Source: CATQHS01 sp965203375 (lineage in GTDB: Bacteria > Actinomycetota > Acidimicrobiia > Acidimicrobiales > Aldehydirespiratoraceae). From it: a DNA stretch of 64,000 nucleotides. The stretch lies in assembly GCA_965203375.1 (NCBI GenBank), contig OZ241886.1, positions 1 to 64,000 of the forward strand, in the 5' to 3' direction. A model generated the notes under the pieces. The model ran no database searches. It was not told the DNA's origin and worked only from the letters and a program-made list of their open reading frames with translations. The position numbers and the translations under genes were made by a program. Of the stretch, positions 1 through 9,947 are shown piece after piece. Each line of letters opens with the position of its first letter. Positions within the stretch are counted from its first letter, which is position 1.

Positions 1-35
1 TTTGCGCTATAGCGATGATTTTTGCTCAGAAAACC
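1..35. repeat. Right half of a dispersed palindromic element (cut by window start)
   Basis: This stretch matches positions 12294-12329 closely: a TTTG-(CG/GC)-TATA core, then CGA-GATTT, then the arm TGCTCAGAAAA-CC. At 12276-12329 the same arm has a 14-bp inverted partner, so here only the right half is inside the window. It lies beyond the stop of the epoxide hydrolase gene. Confidence 0.55.
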
Positions 36-61
36 CGCCGTCGCCCCGGTTTCGGCGTCGG

Positions 62-1210
62 TCAGCGCAGGGGGCGGAAGGCGGCTCGCAGCTCGGCGGT
101 GAACAGGTCGGGCTGCTCGAAGGCGGCGAAGTGGCCGCCCGCGGGCGGCTCGCCCCAGTAGCGGATGTCGGTGTAGCGCCGGGCCGCCCAGCGCCGGCTG
201 GCCCGGATGATCTCGTTGGGGAAGACGCTGCAGGCCGCGGGGATGTCCACGGTGGCATCCGCGGCCGCGAACCAGCCGAAGCTCTCCCAGTAGAGCCGGG
301 CCGAAGAGGCCCCGGTGCCGGTGAACCAGTACACCGACACGTTGTCCAGCAGCTCGTTGCGGTCGAAGCAGTCCTCCAGAGACCGGCTGCGGTCGGTCCA
401 GGCCCAGAACTTCTCCAGTATCCAGGCGGCCAGGCCGGCCGGCGAGTCCACCAGGGAGTAGCCGATGGTCTGGGGCCGGGTGGACTGCTGCTTGGAGTAG
501 CCCGACTCCTGCCGGTCGTAGTGGGCGAAGGCGTCGAGGGCGGCCCGCTCGGACTCGGTCGGGTCGGCCAGCATCTCCGGCGACGGCCCGGCCACCGGCA
601 TGTTGGTGTGGATGGCCCGGCACGCCCCTCGGTTCTGGATGCCGATGCAGGTGGCGACGGCCGAGCCCCAGTCGCCGCCCTGGGCCGCGTAGCCGTCGTA
701 GCCGAGGCGCAGCATCAGCTCGTCCCACATGGCGGCGATCCGGTCCACCCCCACACCGGGCGCCGACGGCTTCTCGCTCCACCCGTAGCCCGGAAGCGAC
801 GGCAGCACCAGGTGGAAGGCGTCGGCGGGGTCGCCGCCGCAGGCGGCCGGGTCGGTGAGCGGGTCGATCACCTTCTGGAACTCGACGACCGATCCGGGCC
901 AGCCGTGGGTGACGATCAGGGGCAGGGCGCCGGGGCTGGGGGACCGGACGTGCTGCAAGTGGACGTCGAGCCCGTCGAGGCGGGTGACGAAGTTGGGGCG
1001 GGAGTTGAGCCGGTCCTGGCAGCGGCGCCAGTCGTAGCCGTCGGCCCAGTGCCGGCACACCTCCCGGAGGTAGTCGAGGGGGACGCCCTGGGACCAGTCG
1101 TCCACCGGCTCGGGCTCGGGCCATCGGGTGCGCTCCAGCCGACGGCGGAGGTCGTCGATCTCGTCGTCGCCCACCTCGATGGCGAATGGCCTGATCTCTT
1201 CGGTCTGCAT
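62..1210 (-). CDS. Epoxide hydrolase (EHN / alpha-beta hydrolase family)
   Basis: A 382-aa alpha/beta hydrolase that would open epoxides to diols in the cytosol. The N-terminus (IRPFAIEVGDDEIDDLRRRL) is the EHN lid typical of microsomal-type epoxide hydrolases. HGWPGS near residue 100 is the oxyanion loop, GGDWGS near residue 175 carries the nucleophile Asp, and GGHFAAFEQP near the C-terminus carries the catalytic His. The ATG at 1210 is chosen because the EHN domain begins at once; the longer upstream reading frame is antisense to the ligase. Divergent from the ligase with a 24-bp gap, so promoters must overlap or be very compact. The true substrate cannot be read from sequence. Confidence 0.85.
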   Translation of the reverse strand: MQTEEIRPFAIEVGDDEIDDLRRRLERTRWPEPEPVDDWSQGVPLDYLREVCRHWADGYDWRRCQDRLNSRPNFVTRLDGLDVHLQHVRSPSPGALPLIVTHGWPGSVVEFQKVIDPLTDPAACGGDPADAFHLVLPSLPGYGWSEKPSAPGVGVDRIAAMWDELMLRLGYDGYAAQGGDWGSAVATCIGIQNRGACRAIHTNMPVAGPSPEMLADPTESERAALDAFAHYDRQESGYSKQQSTRPQTIGYSLVDSPAGLAAWILEKFWAWTDRSRSLEDCFDRNELLDNVSVYWFTGTGASSARLYWESFGWFAAADATVDIPAACSVFPNEIIRASRRWAARRYTDIRYWGEPPAGGHFAAFEQPDLFTAELRAAFRPLR

Positions 1211-1234
1211 GGGCCTATTCAATAGGATCGGAGC

Positions 1235-2314
1235 GTGGATCTGCCGGTGATGCCCCCGGTCAAGCCGATGCTGGCCAAGGCCGTGGACCGGATCCCCGAC
1301 GGCGACCTGGCCTTCGAGCCGAAGTGGGACGGCTTCCGCTGCATCGTCTTCCGCGACGGCGACGAGGTGGAGCTGGGCAGCCGCAACGAGAAGCCGCTGA
1401 CCCGCTACTTCCCCGAGCTGATCGAGCCCCTGGCCGCCGGGCTGCCGGAGAGGGCCGTGGTGGACGGCGAGATCGTGGTCCGCCTCGACGACGACCGGCT
1501 GGACTTCGGCGCCCTCCAGCAGCGCATCCACCCGGCCGCCAGCCGGGTGGCCAGGCTGGCGGCGGAGACCCCGGCCGAGTTCATCGCCTTCGACGTCTTG
1601 GCCGTGGGCGGCGCCGACCTCACCGGCGAGCCGTTCCGGGACCGGCGCATGGTGCTGGAGACCCTGGCCGGGGCCTTCGAGCCGCCGGTCCATCTGGCCC
1701 CCTCGACCCGGGACCGGGGCGTGGCCGAGGACTGGTACGCCCGGTTCGAGGGCGCCGGGCTCGACGGCCTGATGGCCAAGCCGTGCGACGGCGCCTATCA
1801 GCCCGACAAGCGGGTGCAGTTCAAGGTCAAGCACACCCGCACGGTGGACGTGGCGGTGGCCGGCTACCGGCGCCACGCCGACGGGCAGGGGGTGGGCTCG
1901 CTCCTGGTCGGGCTCTACGACGGCGAGGGCGCCCTGCACCACTGCGGGGTGGCGGCCAGCTTCACCGCCCGGCGGCGGGCCGAGTTGGCCGACGAGCTGG
2001 CGCCCTACGCCTTGGCCGATCCCGGCGATCACCCGTGGTCGGCTTGGATGGACCCGGCCGCCCACGCCGAGGGCCAGGTGATGCCCGGCACCCCCCATCG
2101 CTGGTCGTCGGCTCGGGGCGATCAGGGCTGGGTGCCGCTGCGGGTGGAGCTGGTGGCCGAGGTCAAGTACGAGGCCATGCTCAACGGGCGCTTCCGGGGC
2201 ACGACCCGGATGGTGCGCTGGCGCCCCGACCGCCACCCGGCCTCCTGCCGCTACGACCAGATGGAGGTCCCGGCCCCGCTCGGGATCAGCGAGGTGCTGG
2301 CCTCCGAGGGCTGA
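1235..2314 (+). CDS. ATP-dependent DNA ligase (LigC-like, ligase-only)
   Basis: 359 aa, GTG start. The adenylation motif EPKWDGFR near residue 28 holds the lysine nucleophile. Further ligase motifs follow (GSRNEK, VVDGEIV, FIAFDVLA, DGLMAKPCDGAY, KRVQFKVKHTRTVDVAV), then an OB-fold domain. There is no polymerase or phosphoesterase domain, so it is the stand-alone actinobacterial type often named LigC rather than LigD. It is probably a repair ligase in addition to NAD-dependent LigA. The same family pairs with Ku-type end joining in some actinobacteria, but no ku gene is next to it. Length agrees with the family. Confidence 0.9.
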   Translation: MDLPVMPPVKPMLAKAVDRIPDGDLAFEPKWDGFRCIVFRDGDEVELGSRNEKPLTRYFPELIEPLAAGLPERAVVDGEIVVRLDDDRLDFGALQQRIHPAASRVARLAAETPAEFIAFDVLAVGGADLTGEPFRDRRMVLETLAGAFEPPVHLAPSTRDRGVAEDWYARFEGAGLDGLMAKPCDGAYQPDKRVQFKVKHTRTVDVAVAGYRRHADGQGVGSLLVGLYDGEGALHHCGVAASFTARRRAELADELAPYALADPGDHPWSAWMDPAAHAEGQVMPGTPHRWSSARGDQGWVPLRVELVAEVKYEAMLNGRFRGTTRMVRWRPDRHPASCRYDQMEVPAPLGISEVLASEG

Positions 2315-2506
2315 GCCTCAATAGATGTCGGGTTCGGCAACGGTGGCGGGGGGCCGGTGGAGATGTCGTCTCAGTGAGGAAGCGCAGCAGGGCGATGGTC
2401 GCACCGAGGTGTCGCGGTCCGCTGTCACAGGGGCGTAGTACGTTGAGAAAATGGTCTGTGCAGCCGTAGCGGAGGCGTTGCGGCCGCTGCCCGAAAGGGG
2501 GGCGGC

Positions 2507-5278
2507 ATGAATCCCACTGAGACGCCTGCGCCCGGCTCGTATGAGCCGTTGTTGAACGGCCGGCTCGCAGGATTGCTGCGCTCCCAGGGTTTGGAAGCCA
2601 GGGCCGAGACGCGCCAGCGGGGCTCGCGCAAGCAGATCGACGTGACGGTCGCCGTGGAGCATCTGGTGGTGGCTTTGGAAGCCGAGATCGGCAACCGGGC
2701 GGGCGCGCTGCGAGATGCCGATGATCGTCTCCGACAGGCAGCGGACGGCGAGGTGGTCACCGATAAGGCGCTGGCCGTTGTCTACGACCCGTCGCTGACC
2801 GACGTCGATTTTGATTCGGAGACCATCATCTCGTGGGCGGTGCTGCCCCGGGAGGACTTCGTGTCAGGCACCGCCGCCGAGTTGGCGGCGACCCTCAGGC
2901 GCCTACCGCTCGAACACGGTGACCCGGATCGTCTCGCCCGCGATCTCAATGCCGCGCTCGACCAAGCGGTCGCCCATATGCCGGATGAACAGAAACGCCA
3001 AGTGTGCGCGCCGCTGGACCTCCCCACCGTTCGTGTGCTCAAAGGCAAGGAGCACGACGTGACAGCAGCCGCGGCCAAGCGGGCGCTGCTCGTCGTGGCT
3101 TGCGCCTCAATGTTCCACGCTCGTCTCGACGAGTACCTGGCCGGTGAGACATCTCCCGACATCGACGCCCGCACCGGCGGCGCATATCACGGAGAGTGGC
3201 CGCCGAAGAAGCTCGTCGGATGCGTTGCCAGCGAGGACGTGGTGGGCGACCTGCACGCTGCTTGGCAGATGATCCTCGCGTTGGACTACCGCCCCATCTT
3301 CGAGGCGGCCTGCCGTGTCTTGCACGCTCCCGCCCAGAACCCCAGATGGGCCGACAGCATCAGCCGGGTCGCCAGCGGCGCCCTGCGGGCTGCCCGACAC
3401 GCCGCCGGGGCCCGCCACGACCTGCTGGGACGCATCTTCCACTGGCTGCTGGACACCGCCCGTTACGACGGCTCTTACTACACCAGTTCCGCCGCGGCGG
3501 CCTTGTTGGCCGGGCTGGCCATCCGCGCTGGCGACCTGCCCGACGATCTCGGCCGATGGCGGCTCATCGACCCCGCTTGCGGGACGGGCACGCTGCTGAT
3601 GGCCGCGGCCCAGCGCATCCACGACCTGCGCGGCCAGGAGACGGCTGATGATGACGCAGTGAAGCTGCTGGAGAACGTGATCACCGGTCTTGACATCAAC
3701 ACCACCGCCTGCCACATGGCCGCAACCACCCTTGGGCTGCTTTCGCCGTCCACCCAGTTCCGCCGCATGCGCATCCAACGGATGCCCTTCGGCGCGCAAA
3801 ACCACGCGGTCGCCAATCAACGGATGCTCGATCCGCGTCTGGGGTCACTGGAGCTCCTCGACAAAAAAGCAGCCACAGAGGACGCCGACGGCCAATGCCG
3901 CCTCGCAACCGACTGGTCCTCCGGAGAGCACATCGACACCGGCGAACTGCTCGGAACCAACCCCAACAGCCAAGACCTGGTGATCATGAATCCGCCCTAT
4001 ACAAGGGACAGCCTTCGCCATGACCAACTGCCGCCTCGCATAGAAGCAGCCATGAAGGCTCGGGAGAAGAAGCTCATGGCCGGCCGGGCCGGGCACGGGT
4101 CGTCCTACGGAACGATGTTCATTGACTTGGGCGAACATCTGGTCAGCCTCAGAGACGGCGCCACTTTCGCGCTCGTCTATCCCCAAGCCGGCGCGGCGGC
4201 CCCCTCAGCGCTTCCGATCCGCAAGCTGCTCGCCGACTGGTTCCACATCGAGTGGGTGATCTGCTCGCATGACCCCGAACGCACTTGGTTCTCAGAGAAC
4301 ACCACCATCTCCGAAATCCTCGTCGTGGCCCGCCGACACAGCGACGAGCCCGACCGCCGACCGGCAACGAAGTTCGCTCGGCTGCGCCGCAACCCTCGCA
4401 GCGCAACCGATGCCATATCGCTAGCCGACGCGCTCGCCTCCGACTCTGAGCACCCCGACGCCGACGTATCAACATGGCCGGCGCAATACATGACCCAAGG
4501 CCGCTGGGCGCCGCTTGGGATCGCCTCTGCTCATCTGACAACGGTCGCAGCCGCGATCTCCGACGGACAGCTTTTCCCTGTCGTCGCGTTGGGCGATATC
4601 GCCAAAGTCGGACCGGCCGGGCAGCGCATCCGCGATGTGTTCACCAAGCACACCGCCGCCGACGCCGCCGGGCGCCGCGCCCTCTGGCACAACGACACCG
4701 CGCGCACTCAGACCCTCCGAGCCCGCCCCGACACCTACATTCGGGCCAAGCCGAACAAACGCAGCCGCCAGCTCGCCGATCGCTACTGGGAACAGCGATC
4801 GAATCTTCTGCTGTGCGCCAAGCCGAGGCTCAACAAATGCCGGGTCGTGGCCGTGATGTTGACAGAACCCGCCGTCGGCTCACTATGGGTGCCCGTCCAC
4901 CCTCACGGCGACGGCACCCACCCCCAAGACAAGGCGCAGTGGGCCAAAGCGCTCGCCGTCTGGTGGAACTCCACGCTCGGCGTCATAAGCATCATCGCCG
5001 CGGCCTCGCCCAAAACCCTGTCCCGCCCGGACCTGTCCCTTGACGCGATGCGATCCCTCCCCGTCCCGCAGACAACCTCCGAACAGTCAAAAGCCCTCGC
5101 ATCCGTCTTCGACCGCCATGCCGACGAACCGCTCAACCCGTTGTCCGTTGCCGAGACCTGCCCAGCGCGGGCCGACATCGACCAAGCCGTGGCCGACATT
5201 CTCGGCTGGACCGGCGAAGACATCGCCCGAGCCCGCCGCGAACTCGCCCGCGAGCCGTCCGTCATCAGCCGCGCCTAG
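2507..5278 (+). CDS. Stand-alone N6-adenine DNA methyltransferase / type IIG-like protein
   Basis: 923 aa. SAM-binding motif I DPACGTGTLL sits near residue 353 and the catalytic motif IV MNPPYTR near residue 490, the order of gamma-class N6-adenine methylases as in HsdM and PglX. The N-terminal 250 residues contain a short charged block (RGSRKQIDVTVAVEHLVVALEAEIGNR) that resembles a PD-(D/E)xK nuclease fold; that is inference. The C-terminal third could be the target-recognition part. No hsdS, hsdR or pgl genes lie beside it, so it may be a self-contained restriction-modification enzyme or an orphan methylase. A good Shine-Dalgarno (GGGGGG) precedes the ATG. The DNA upstream (2315-2506) holds no gene. 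Confidence 0.8.
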   Translation: MNPTETPAPGSYEPLLNGRLAGLLRSQGLEARAETRQRGSRKQIDVTVAVEHLVVALEAEIGNRAGALRDADDRLRQAADGEVVTDKALAVVYDPSLTDVDFDSETIISWAVLPREDFVSGTAAELAATLRRLPLEHGDPDRLARDLNAALDQAVAHMPDEQKRQVCAPLDLPTVRVLKGKEHDVTAAAAKRALLVVACASMFHARLDEYLAGETSPDIDARTGGAYHGEWPPKKLVGCVASEDVVGDLHAAWQMILALDYRPIFEAACRVLHAPAQNPRWADSISRVASGALRAARHAAGARHDLLGRIFHWLLDTARYDGSYYTSSAAAALLAGLAIRAGDLPDDLGRWRLIDPACGTGTLLMAAAQRIHDLRGQETADDDAVKLLENVITGLDINTTACHMAATTLGLLSPSTQFRRMRIQRMPFGAQNHAVANQRMLDPRLGSLELLDKKAATEDADGQCRLATDWSSGEHIDTGELLGTNPNSQDLVIMNPPYTRDSLRHDQLPPRIEAAMKAREKKLMAGRAGHGSSYGTMFIDLGEHLVSLRDGATFALVYPQAGAAAPSALPIRKLLADWFHIEWVICSHDPERTWFSENTTISEILVVARRHSDEPDRRPATKFARLRRNPRSATDAISLADALASDSEHPDADVSTWPAQYMTQGRWAPLGIASAHLTTVAAAISDGQLFPVVALGDIAKVGPAGQRIRDVFTKHTAADAAGRRALWHNDTARTQTLRARPDTYIRAKPNKRSRQLADRYWEQRSNLLLCAKPRLNKCRVVAVMLTEPAVGSLWVPVHPHGDGTHPQDKAQWAKALAVWWNSTLGVISIIAAASPKTLSRPDLSLDAMRSLPVPQTTSEQSKALASVFDRHADEPLNPLSVAETCPARADIDQAVADILGWTGEDIARARRELAREPSVISRA

Positions 5279-5407
5279 AGCGCGCCGACGGCGACAACCG
5301 ATAATTCGCACACCAACCCGGGACTGGTCTCGGCAACCGGGAGACCTCCGAGAACATCGGGGCGGTCTTCGCACACCAACCGCGCCAGCCCGGACTGGTC
5401 TCGGGGC
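5279..5407. repeat. Imperfect direct repeat between two convergent genes
   Basis: The block CGCACACCAACC...GACTGGTCTCGG occurs twice, near 5307-5335 and 5371-5404, the second copy with an 8-base insertion. It lies between the convergent stops of the methylase and the exonuclease. No stem-loop with a T-tract was seen. Confidence 0.5.
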
Positions 5408-6274
5408 TCAGAGATCGGCGGCCAGGGCGTAGGCCCGCTCGGCCAGCCGGTCGGCGGCGAGCTGGGCGCAGCGCTCGTCGAAGCCGGGGGTCGAGCCCGA
5501 CCAGGCCAGGTCGTCGACCCCGGCCGACACCGGGGCGTCGAGGTCCACGGTGGCCATCCGGCGGAAGAGCAGCGCATCGTCGAGGCCGTCGCGGAGCGAC
5601 GCGGCCAGCCGGGCCGCGCCCCGCACCTCCACGTCCCACTGCCCGGGATCTAAGGGCACCTCGGTGATGTGGCCGTAGCGGGCCAGAACGGCGGCCGCCG
5701 ACTTGGCCCCCCAGCCGGGCAGGCCCGGGAACCCGTCGGCCGAGTCGCCGACCAGGGCCAGGTAGTCGGGGATGGACTCGGGCGGCACGCCGAACTTCTC
5801 GATCACCCCGGCCCGGTCGTAGGTCACTCCCCGCCGCCGGTCGAGCTGAACCACCCGGCCATCGGGGGTGACGCACTGGGCCAGGTCCTTGTCGGGCGTG
5901 CAGATCACCACCCGCTCCACTCGGGGATCGGCTGCGGCCATTACCGCGGCCGCGGCCAGAGCGTCGTCGGCCTCGTGGGCGACCTGGGGCCAGACCGCGA
6001 ACCCGGCCAGCTCCAGCAGCTCCTCGAGCTCGCCGAACTGGGCGGCCAGGTCCGGCTCCACCCCGGACCCGTCCTTGTAGCCGGGCCACAGGTCGTTGCG
6101 GAACGACTCGATGACGTGATCGGTGGCGATGCCGATATGGGTGGCGCCGTCGGCAACGAGGTCCAAGACGGTGCCGAGCACCCCCCGCTGGGCCCCGATT
6201 CGGGGGTCGCGGTTGGAGGGCGCGTAGTGGAACCGGAACAGCTCGTAGGTGCCGTCGACGAGATGGACCAGCAC
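5408..6274 (-). CDS. 5'-3' exonuclease (PolI-type PIN nuclease with H3TH)
   Basis: 288 aa, GTG start. This is a stand-alone version of the 5' nuclease domain of DNA polymerase I. The early aspartate is in VDGTYELFRFHY, metal-binding acids are in EADDALAAAA and TPDKDLAQC, and the helix-hairpin-helix clamp is VGDSADGFPGLPGWGAKSAA. It would remove RNA primers or flaps. The protein starts right at the fold with no extension. Upstream on the same strand is the methylmalonyl-CoA epimerase gene, 76 bp away. Confidence 0.88.
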   Translation of the reverse strand: MLVHLVDGTYELFRFHYAPSNRDPRIGAQRGVLGTVLDLVADGATHIGIATDHVIESFRNDLWPGYKDGSGVEPDLAAQFGELEELLELAGFAVWPQVAHEADDALAAAAVMAAADPRVERVVICTPDKDLAQCVTPDGRVVQLDRRRGVTYDRAGVIEKFGVPPESIPDYLALVGDSADGFPGLPGWGAKSAAAVLARYGHITEVPLDPGQWDVEVRGAARLAASLRDGLDDALLFRRMATVDLDAPVSAGVDDLAWSGSTPGFDERCAQLAADRLAERAYALAADL

Positions 6275-6350
6275 CGCGGCGGGCTACTCCCCGCTCGGTG
6301 CCGCGAGAAGACTCCGCCGCCGCTCCCGTCGAGGGACCACGCGCATCGGG

Positions 6351-6755
6351 CTACTCCTCCACCAGCTCTATGAGGGTTCCGAACGATCCTTTGGGGTGGA
6401 TGAAGGCCACGGTGGTGCCCCGGCTGCCGGGCCGGGGAGCGGCGTCCACCGGCACAGCCCCGGCCGCCACCATCCGGGCCAGCGCCTCGGCGCAGTCGTC
6501 GACCCGGTAGCCGACGTGGTGCAGGCCCTCTCCCCTGGTGTCGAGGAACCGGGCGACGGGCGAGTCGGGCCGGGTGGCGGCGGTGAGCTGGATGTAGCTC
6601 TCGGCCACTTTCAGCAGGGCTTCCTCCACCCCGTCGGACTCCACCACCTCCCGGTGATGCACCTCGGCCCCGAATGCGTCCCGGTAGTAGGCCACGGCCG
6701 CATCGAGGTCGCGGACGGCGATGGCCACATGGTCGATCTCGGTGAGCAGCACCAC
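6351..6755 (-). CDS. Methylmalonyl-CoA epimerase (VOC fold)
   Basis: 134 aa, GTG start. It interconverts the (2S) and (2R) forms of methylmalonyl-CoA in propionate metabolism. Typical family landmarks are IDHVAIAVRDL at the start (first metal His), the repeat half beginning GEGLHHVGYRVDD (second metal His) and HPKGSFGTLIELVEE at the end (final metal Glu). Length equals the family norm. A glyoxalase of similar fold is the alternative, but the HPK...GxLIEL ending favours the epimerase. No mutase gene is next to it. Confidence 0.85.
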   Translation of the reverse strand: MVLLTEIDHVAIAVRDLDAAVAYYRDAFGAEVHHREVVESDGVEEALLKVAESYIQLTAATRPDSPVARFLDTRGEGLHHVGYRVDDCAEALARMVAAGAVPVDAAPRPGSRGTTVAFIHPKGSFGTLIELVEE

Positions 6756-6766
6756 CTGAGGCTACT

Positions 6767-6864
6767 CGTGAACACCCTCGGACGGCCTTCGCTAGCATCT
6801 CCATCTCGCCGGTGACGACCAAGGGGTGCGGCACTACCCGTGAACACCCTCGGACGGCCTTCGC
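6767..6864. repeat. Pair of 26-bp direct repeats
   Basis: CGTGAACACCCTCGGACGGC plus TTCGC occurs at 6767-6792 and again at 6839-6864. The interval contains AAGGGGTGCGGCACTACC, close to AAGGGGTGTGACACTACC near 9211, on the other side of the methylase-HNH insertion. Nothing codes here. A perfect 15-bp palindrome (TTTGATCAGATCAAA) lies near 6952. Confidence 0.5.
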
Positions 6865-7211
6865 CGCCACCGCCGCCCGGCCCTGGACGCCGGGGCTGAC
6901 GCCCGCATCGCGCCCACTCGAACGGTCCTCGCCATCGGTGCCCGGCTCTGGGTTTGATCAGATCAAAGAAAGATTTTTTCTTCACCGAGTTGTAATCGTT
7001 TCGTTCATATCGTAAGATGATCGCAACACATCGAGGTCCCCCTCCTCCTCGAGGTGCGGAGCCCCGTCACCCCCGCCCGGGCTGAGGTCCCCTCCCCCGC
7101 CCGTTCTAAAGGCCGGCGTGACGGGGCTCCGGTCTGCCCCGGCTCAGACTGCCGACAGACAAAGCGGCCCGAGTCGGCGACCAGGCTCAGACCTGCGGCG
7201 GGCGGGGCGGG

Positions 7212-7240
7212 GTCAGCCGGAGTCGATAGCCCGGCGGCCT
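7212..7240 (-). repeat. Third, short copy of the recR 3' terminus
   Basis: GTCAGCCGGAGTCGA followed by GC-CGGCGGCC matches the last codons and stop of recR (9301-9330) with a few mismatches. Together with 7297-7567 it makes three copies of this gene end within 2.1 kb. Confidence 0.5.
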
Positions 7241-7296
7241 CTAAACGCCAGGTCGGGGACCGGGTATCGCTCGAATGCCGGGCGGGCGGAGCGGGG

Positions 7297-7545
<249 letters not shown>

Positions 7546-7567
<22 letters not shown>

Positions 7568-9129
7568 TCTATCGGTTCAAGTAAACCTTTTTGGGCAAGA
7601 CGCTGAGCATAAATTCTTGCAGCAGCATCTTGCATCTTACCTAAATCGGGGAGATCTTCCACTCGGTTCACCAACAGGTTCCCCTGCTCAATAACTTCGT
7701 CGCGAAGTTGACGGAGTGTGATAGGTCGGCGGCCCTTTATTCCATTACAACGCGCACATAGCGGGGCTCGATTGACGATGATATCTCGTCCACCCGCCGA
7801 CTTGGGATCAATATGATCTAATTGGAAATTGTCCGCTGTTTCGACAATACTACCGTCAGGTCTGCGCACGGCATACCCGCAGCACCACGACATCCATCCT
7901 GACTCAGCTAGCAACAGTTCCAGCATCTCTCGTGATTTGAACAATTGTCCCATATATTCGGGCTCGTCCAACTCCAACCGAGGCGGTGGAGGCTCCGGGT
8001 TAGTGTCGGTGCGTTCCGGTAAGCCATCTGGACCACAAATCTTAATATCAGCTTCTATCAAGAAGACCGCTTGCTCCATATTCACATGTCGGACTAAAAC
8101 GGGCCCGCCGTCTACCGAGTAGCAGAACTTGTTGAACTGTCGCTTCACAACGGTCATGGCTCTAGGGGAAATGTCACAGGCAATCCATTGCCTGTCTAAT
8201 CCTTCAGCCGCCACCGGCACATATGCGCATCCGGCAAACGGATCCAAAACCACATCCCCAGGATTGCTAGAAGCTTGTATCATTCGTTCAGCCAACGCGA
8301 CCGGTTTCTGTGTTGGATAACCGGTTCTTTCTGATGACCAAGTTTGAAGAGAGTTAATATCTGTCCAATAATCCTCCATTGTTGCGCCCCTGTCCAGATC
8401 ACGCGGTAGGTTGTCAATGCTTACACCACCTCTTGACTGCAGCAAAGCAAGGGAGTCTTCAGAATACGGCCTATACTGTTTGTTGAACGTGTTCCCACTA
8501 TCTTTGACATAGAATAGAATACTATCATGCTTACGAGAAAACGCATTCTTCGGGACCCCACCACCTCGGTAGCACCATGCTATTTCATTACGAAAATTGA
8601 CCCGACCGAATATGGCATCAAACAACTGACGCAGATACGCATTCGCAGTATAATCACAATGTAGATAGATACTGCCAGTTGGCTTCAGCACCCTCCTCAT
8701 CTCTATTACCCTTTCGGCAATATATGCCAAATATGCAGCTACCCAATCGGAGTGAGTTAGCCGAGTGGTTTCTATTAACGCCGAAACAGCAGGGTGATTC
8801 TGTTTTATCTGCTCTGCGAACTCCACATGCACTTTTTGCCAGTTCCAAATATCATCGTAGGATGCACCGATATCATCATCTGGCCAGATAATTCCTTTCT
8901 CCTTAGCATTCTTTTCCGTGATACCCCAATCAACCATTTGAGACATTTCTTGTTCTAACTCCCTAGATGTCAGAGCTGGCTTCAAGCGATCGCCGGTGAA
9001 AGTTTTCTGCTTCCCGAATGGAGGATCGGTGACAATCAAGTCCACTGACTCATTGTCCAATCTGTGGAGGAGGTGGATATTGTCCACAATGAACAGATGC
9101 CTGTTGAGAGGGTGAGTTGTGGTAGTCAT
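7546..9129 (-). CDS. DNA methyltransferase (beta class) fused to HNH nuclease
   Basis: 527 aa. The N-terminal domain has catalytic motif IV TDPPFGKQ near residue 34 and the SAM site DPFAGCAYVPVAAE near residue 290, the beta-class order. Residues about 415-475 form an HNH domain: a Cys pair (SWCCGYAV), then FQLDHIDPKSAGG and PLCARCNGIKGRRP with the metal and zinc ligands. A strong AGGAGG site precedes the ATG. Its base composition is clearly lower in GC than its neighbours, a sign of transfer. The last six codons read into the displaced recR fragment in another frame, so the natural C-terminus may be lost. It may both methylate and cut one site. Confidence 0.82.
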
Positions 9130-9249
9130 TTATATTCCTCCTCTCGTCTGACTGCCCAATCCCTGCGGGAGGCAACCAGCCCCGATTGAACCTGCTCTCC
9201 AAACGTAATTAAGGGGTGTGACACTACCTCACACCACCGGGGGGCGAGG

Positions 9250-9281
9250 CCAGGGTGCCGTGGTAACTCTTAGCACCCTGG
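9250..9281 (-). terminator. Stem-loop downstream of recR
   Basis: CCAGGGTGC (9250-9258) pairs perfectly with GCACCCTGG (9273-9281) around a 14-base loop, 20 bp past the recR stop. There is no T-tract, so it may be a transcript-end stabiliser rather than a classic terminator. A weaker stem GGTGTG...CACACC lies just beyond it. Confidence 0.5.
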
Positions 9282-9301
9282 ACCTCGGAGATCGCGGAGG
9301 G

Positions 9302-9910
9302 TCAGCCGGAGTCGACGGCTCGGCGGCCCTCCAGGGCCCGGCCCAGGGTGAGCTCGTCGGCGTACTCGAGGTCGCCGCCGACCGGCAGCCCGCTGGCGAT
9401 CCGGGTGAGGCGGACGCCGTGGGGGGCCAGGTAGCGGGCCACGAGGGTGGCCGTGGCCTCGCCCTCGAGGTTGGGGTTGGTGGCGATTATCACCTCTTCC
9501 ACGCCCTCGGCCTCGACCCGGTCGCACAATTCGGCCACCCGGAGCCGGTCCACCCCCACCCCGTCGATGGGGCTGAAGGCGCCCTGCAGCACGTGGTAGC
9601 GGCCCCGGAATTCCTGGGTCCTCTCCACCGCCACGATGTCGGACGGCTCCTCCACCACGCAGATCAGGGTCCCGTCCCGGCGGGGATCGGAGCAGACGGC
9701 GCACTCATCGCCCCCCTCGGACAGGTTGAAGCAGCGGGGGCACACCGACACCTTCTCCTTGGCCTCGACGATGGACCGGGCCAGGCGGTTGGCTTCGTCG
9801 GCCGGGATCTTCAGAAGGTGCAGGGCCACCCGCTGGGCCGACTTGGGGCCTATCCCCGGCAGCCTGCCCAATTGGTCGATCAGAGTCTGGACGGTGACCG
9901 AGTAGCTCAC
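9302..9910 (-). CDS. recR: Recombination mediator RecR
   Basis: 202 aa, full length. The order is helix-hairpin-helix (LGRLPGIGPKSAQR), C4 zinc finger (CPRCFNLSEG...CAVC) near residues 57-72, then a Toprim domain with VVEEPSDI and the Walker-B-like tail GLPVGGDLEYADELTLGRAL. It acts with RecF/RecO to load RecA on gaps. It lies downstream of dnaX on the same strand with a 37-bp gap, the usual dnaX-recR operon. The 3' end is duplicated at 7297-7567. Confidence 0.97.
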   Translation of the reverse strand: MSYSVTVQTLIDQLGRLPGIGPKSAQRVALHLLKIPADEANRLARSIVEAKEKVSVCPRCFNLSEGGDECAVCSDPRRDGTLICVVEEPSDIVAVERTQEFRGRYHVLQGAFSPIDGVGVDRLRVAELCDRVEAEGVEEVIIATNPNLEGEATATLVARYLAPHGVRLTRIASGLPVGGDLEYADELTLGRALEGRRAVDSG

Positions 9911-9947
9911 CGTCTCTCATCCCCCCGGCCACGCGCCCCGGCAGCGG

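Noticed and set aside
9250..9281. att site of the recR insertion
   Set aside because: It is a hairpin outside the duplicated recR segment; no matching copy at the other edge.
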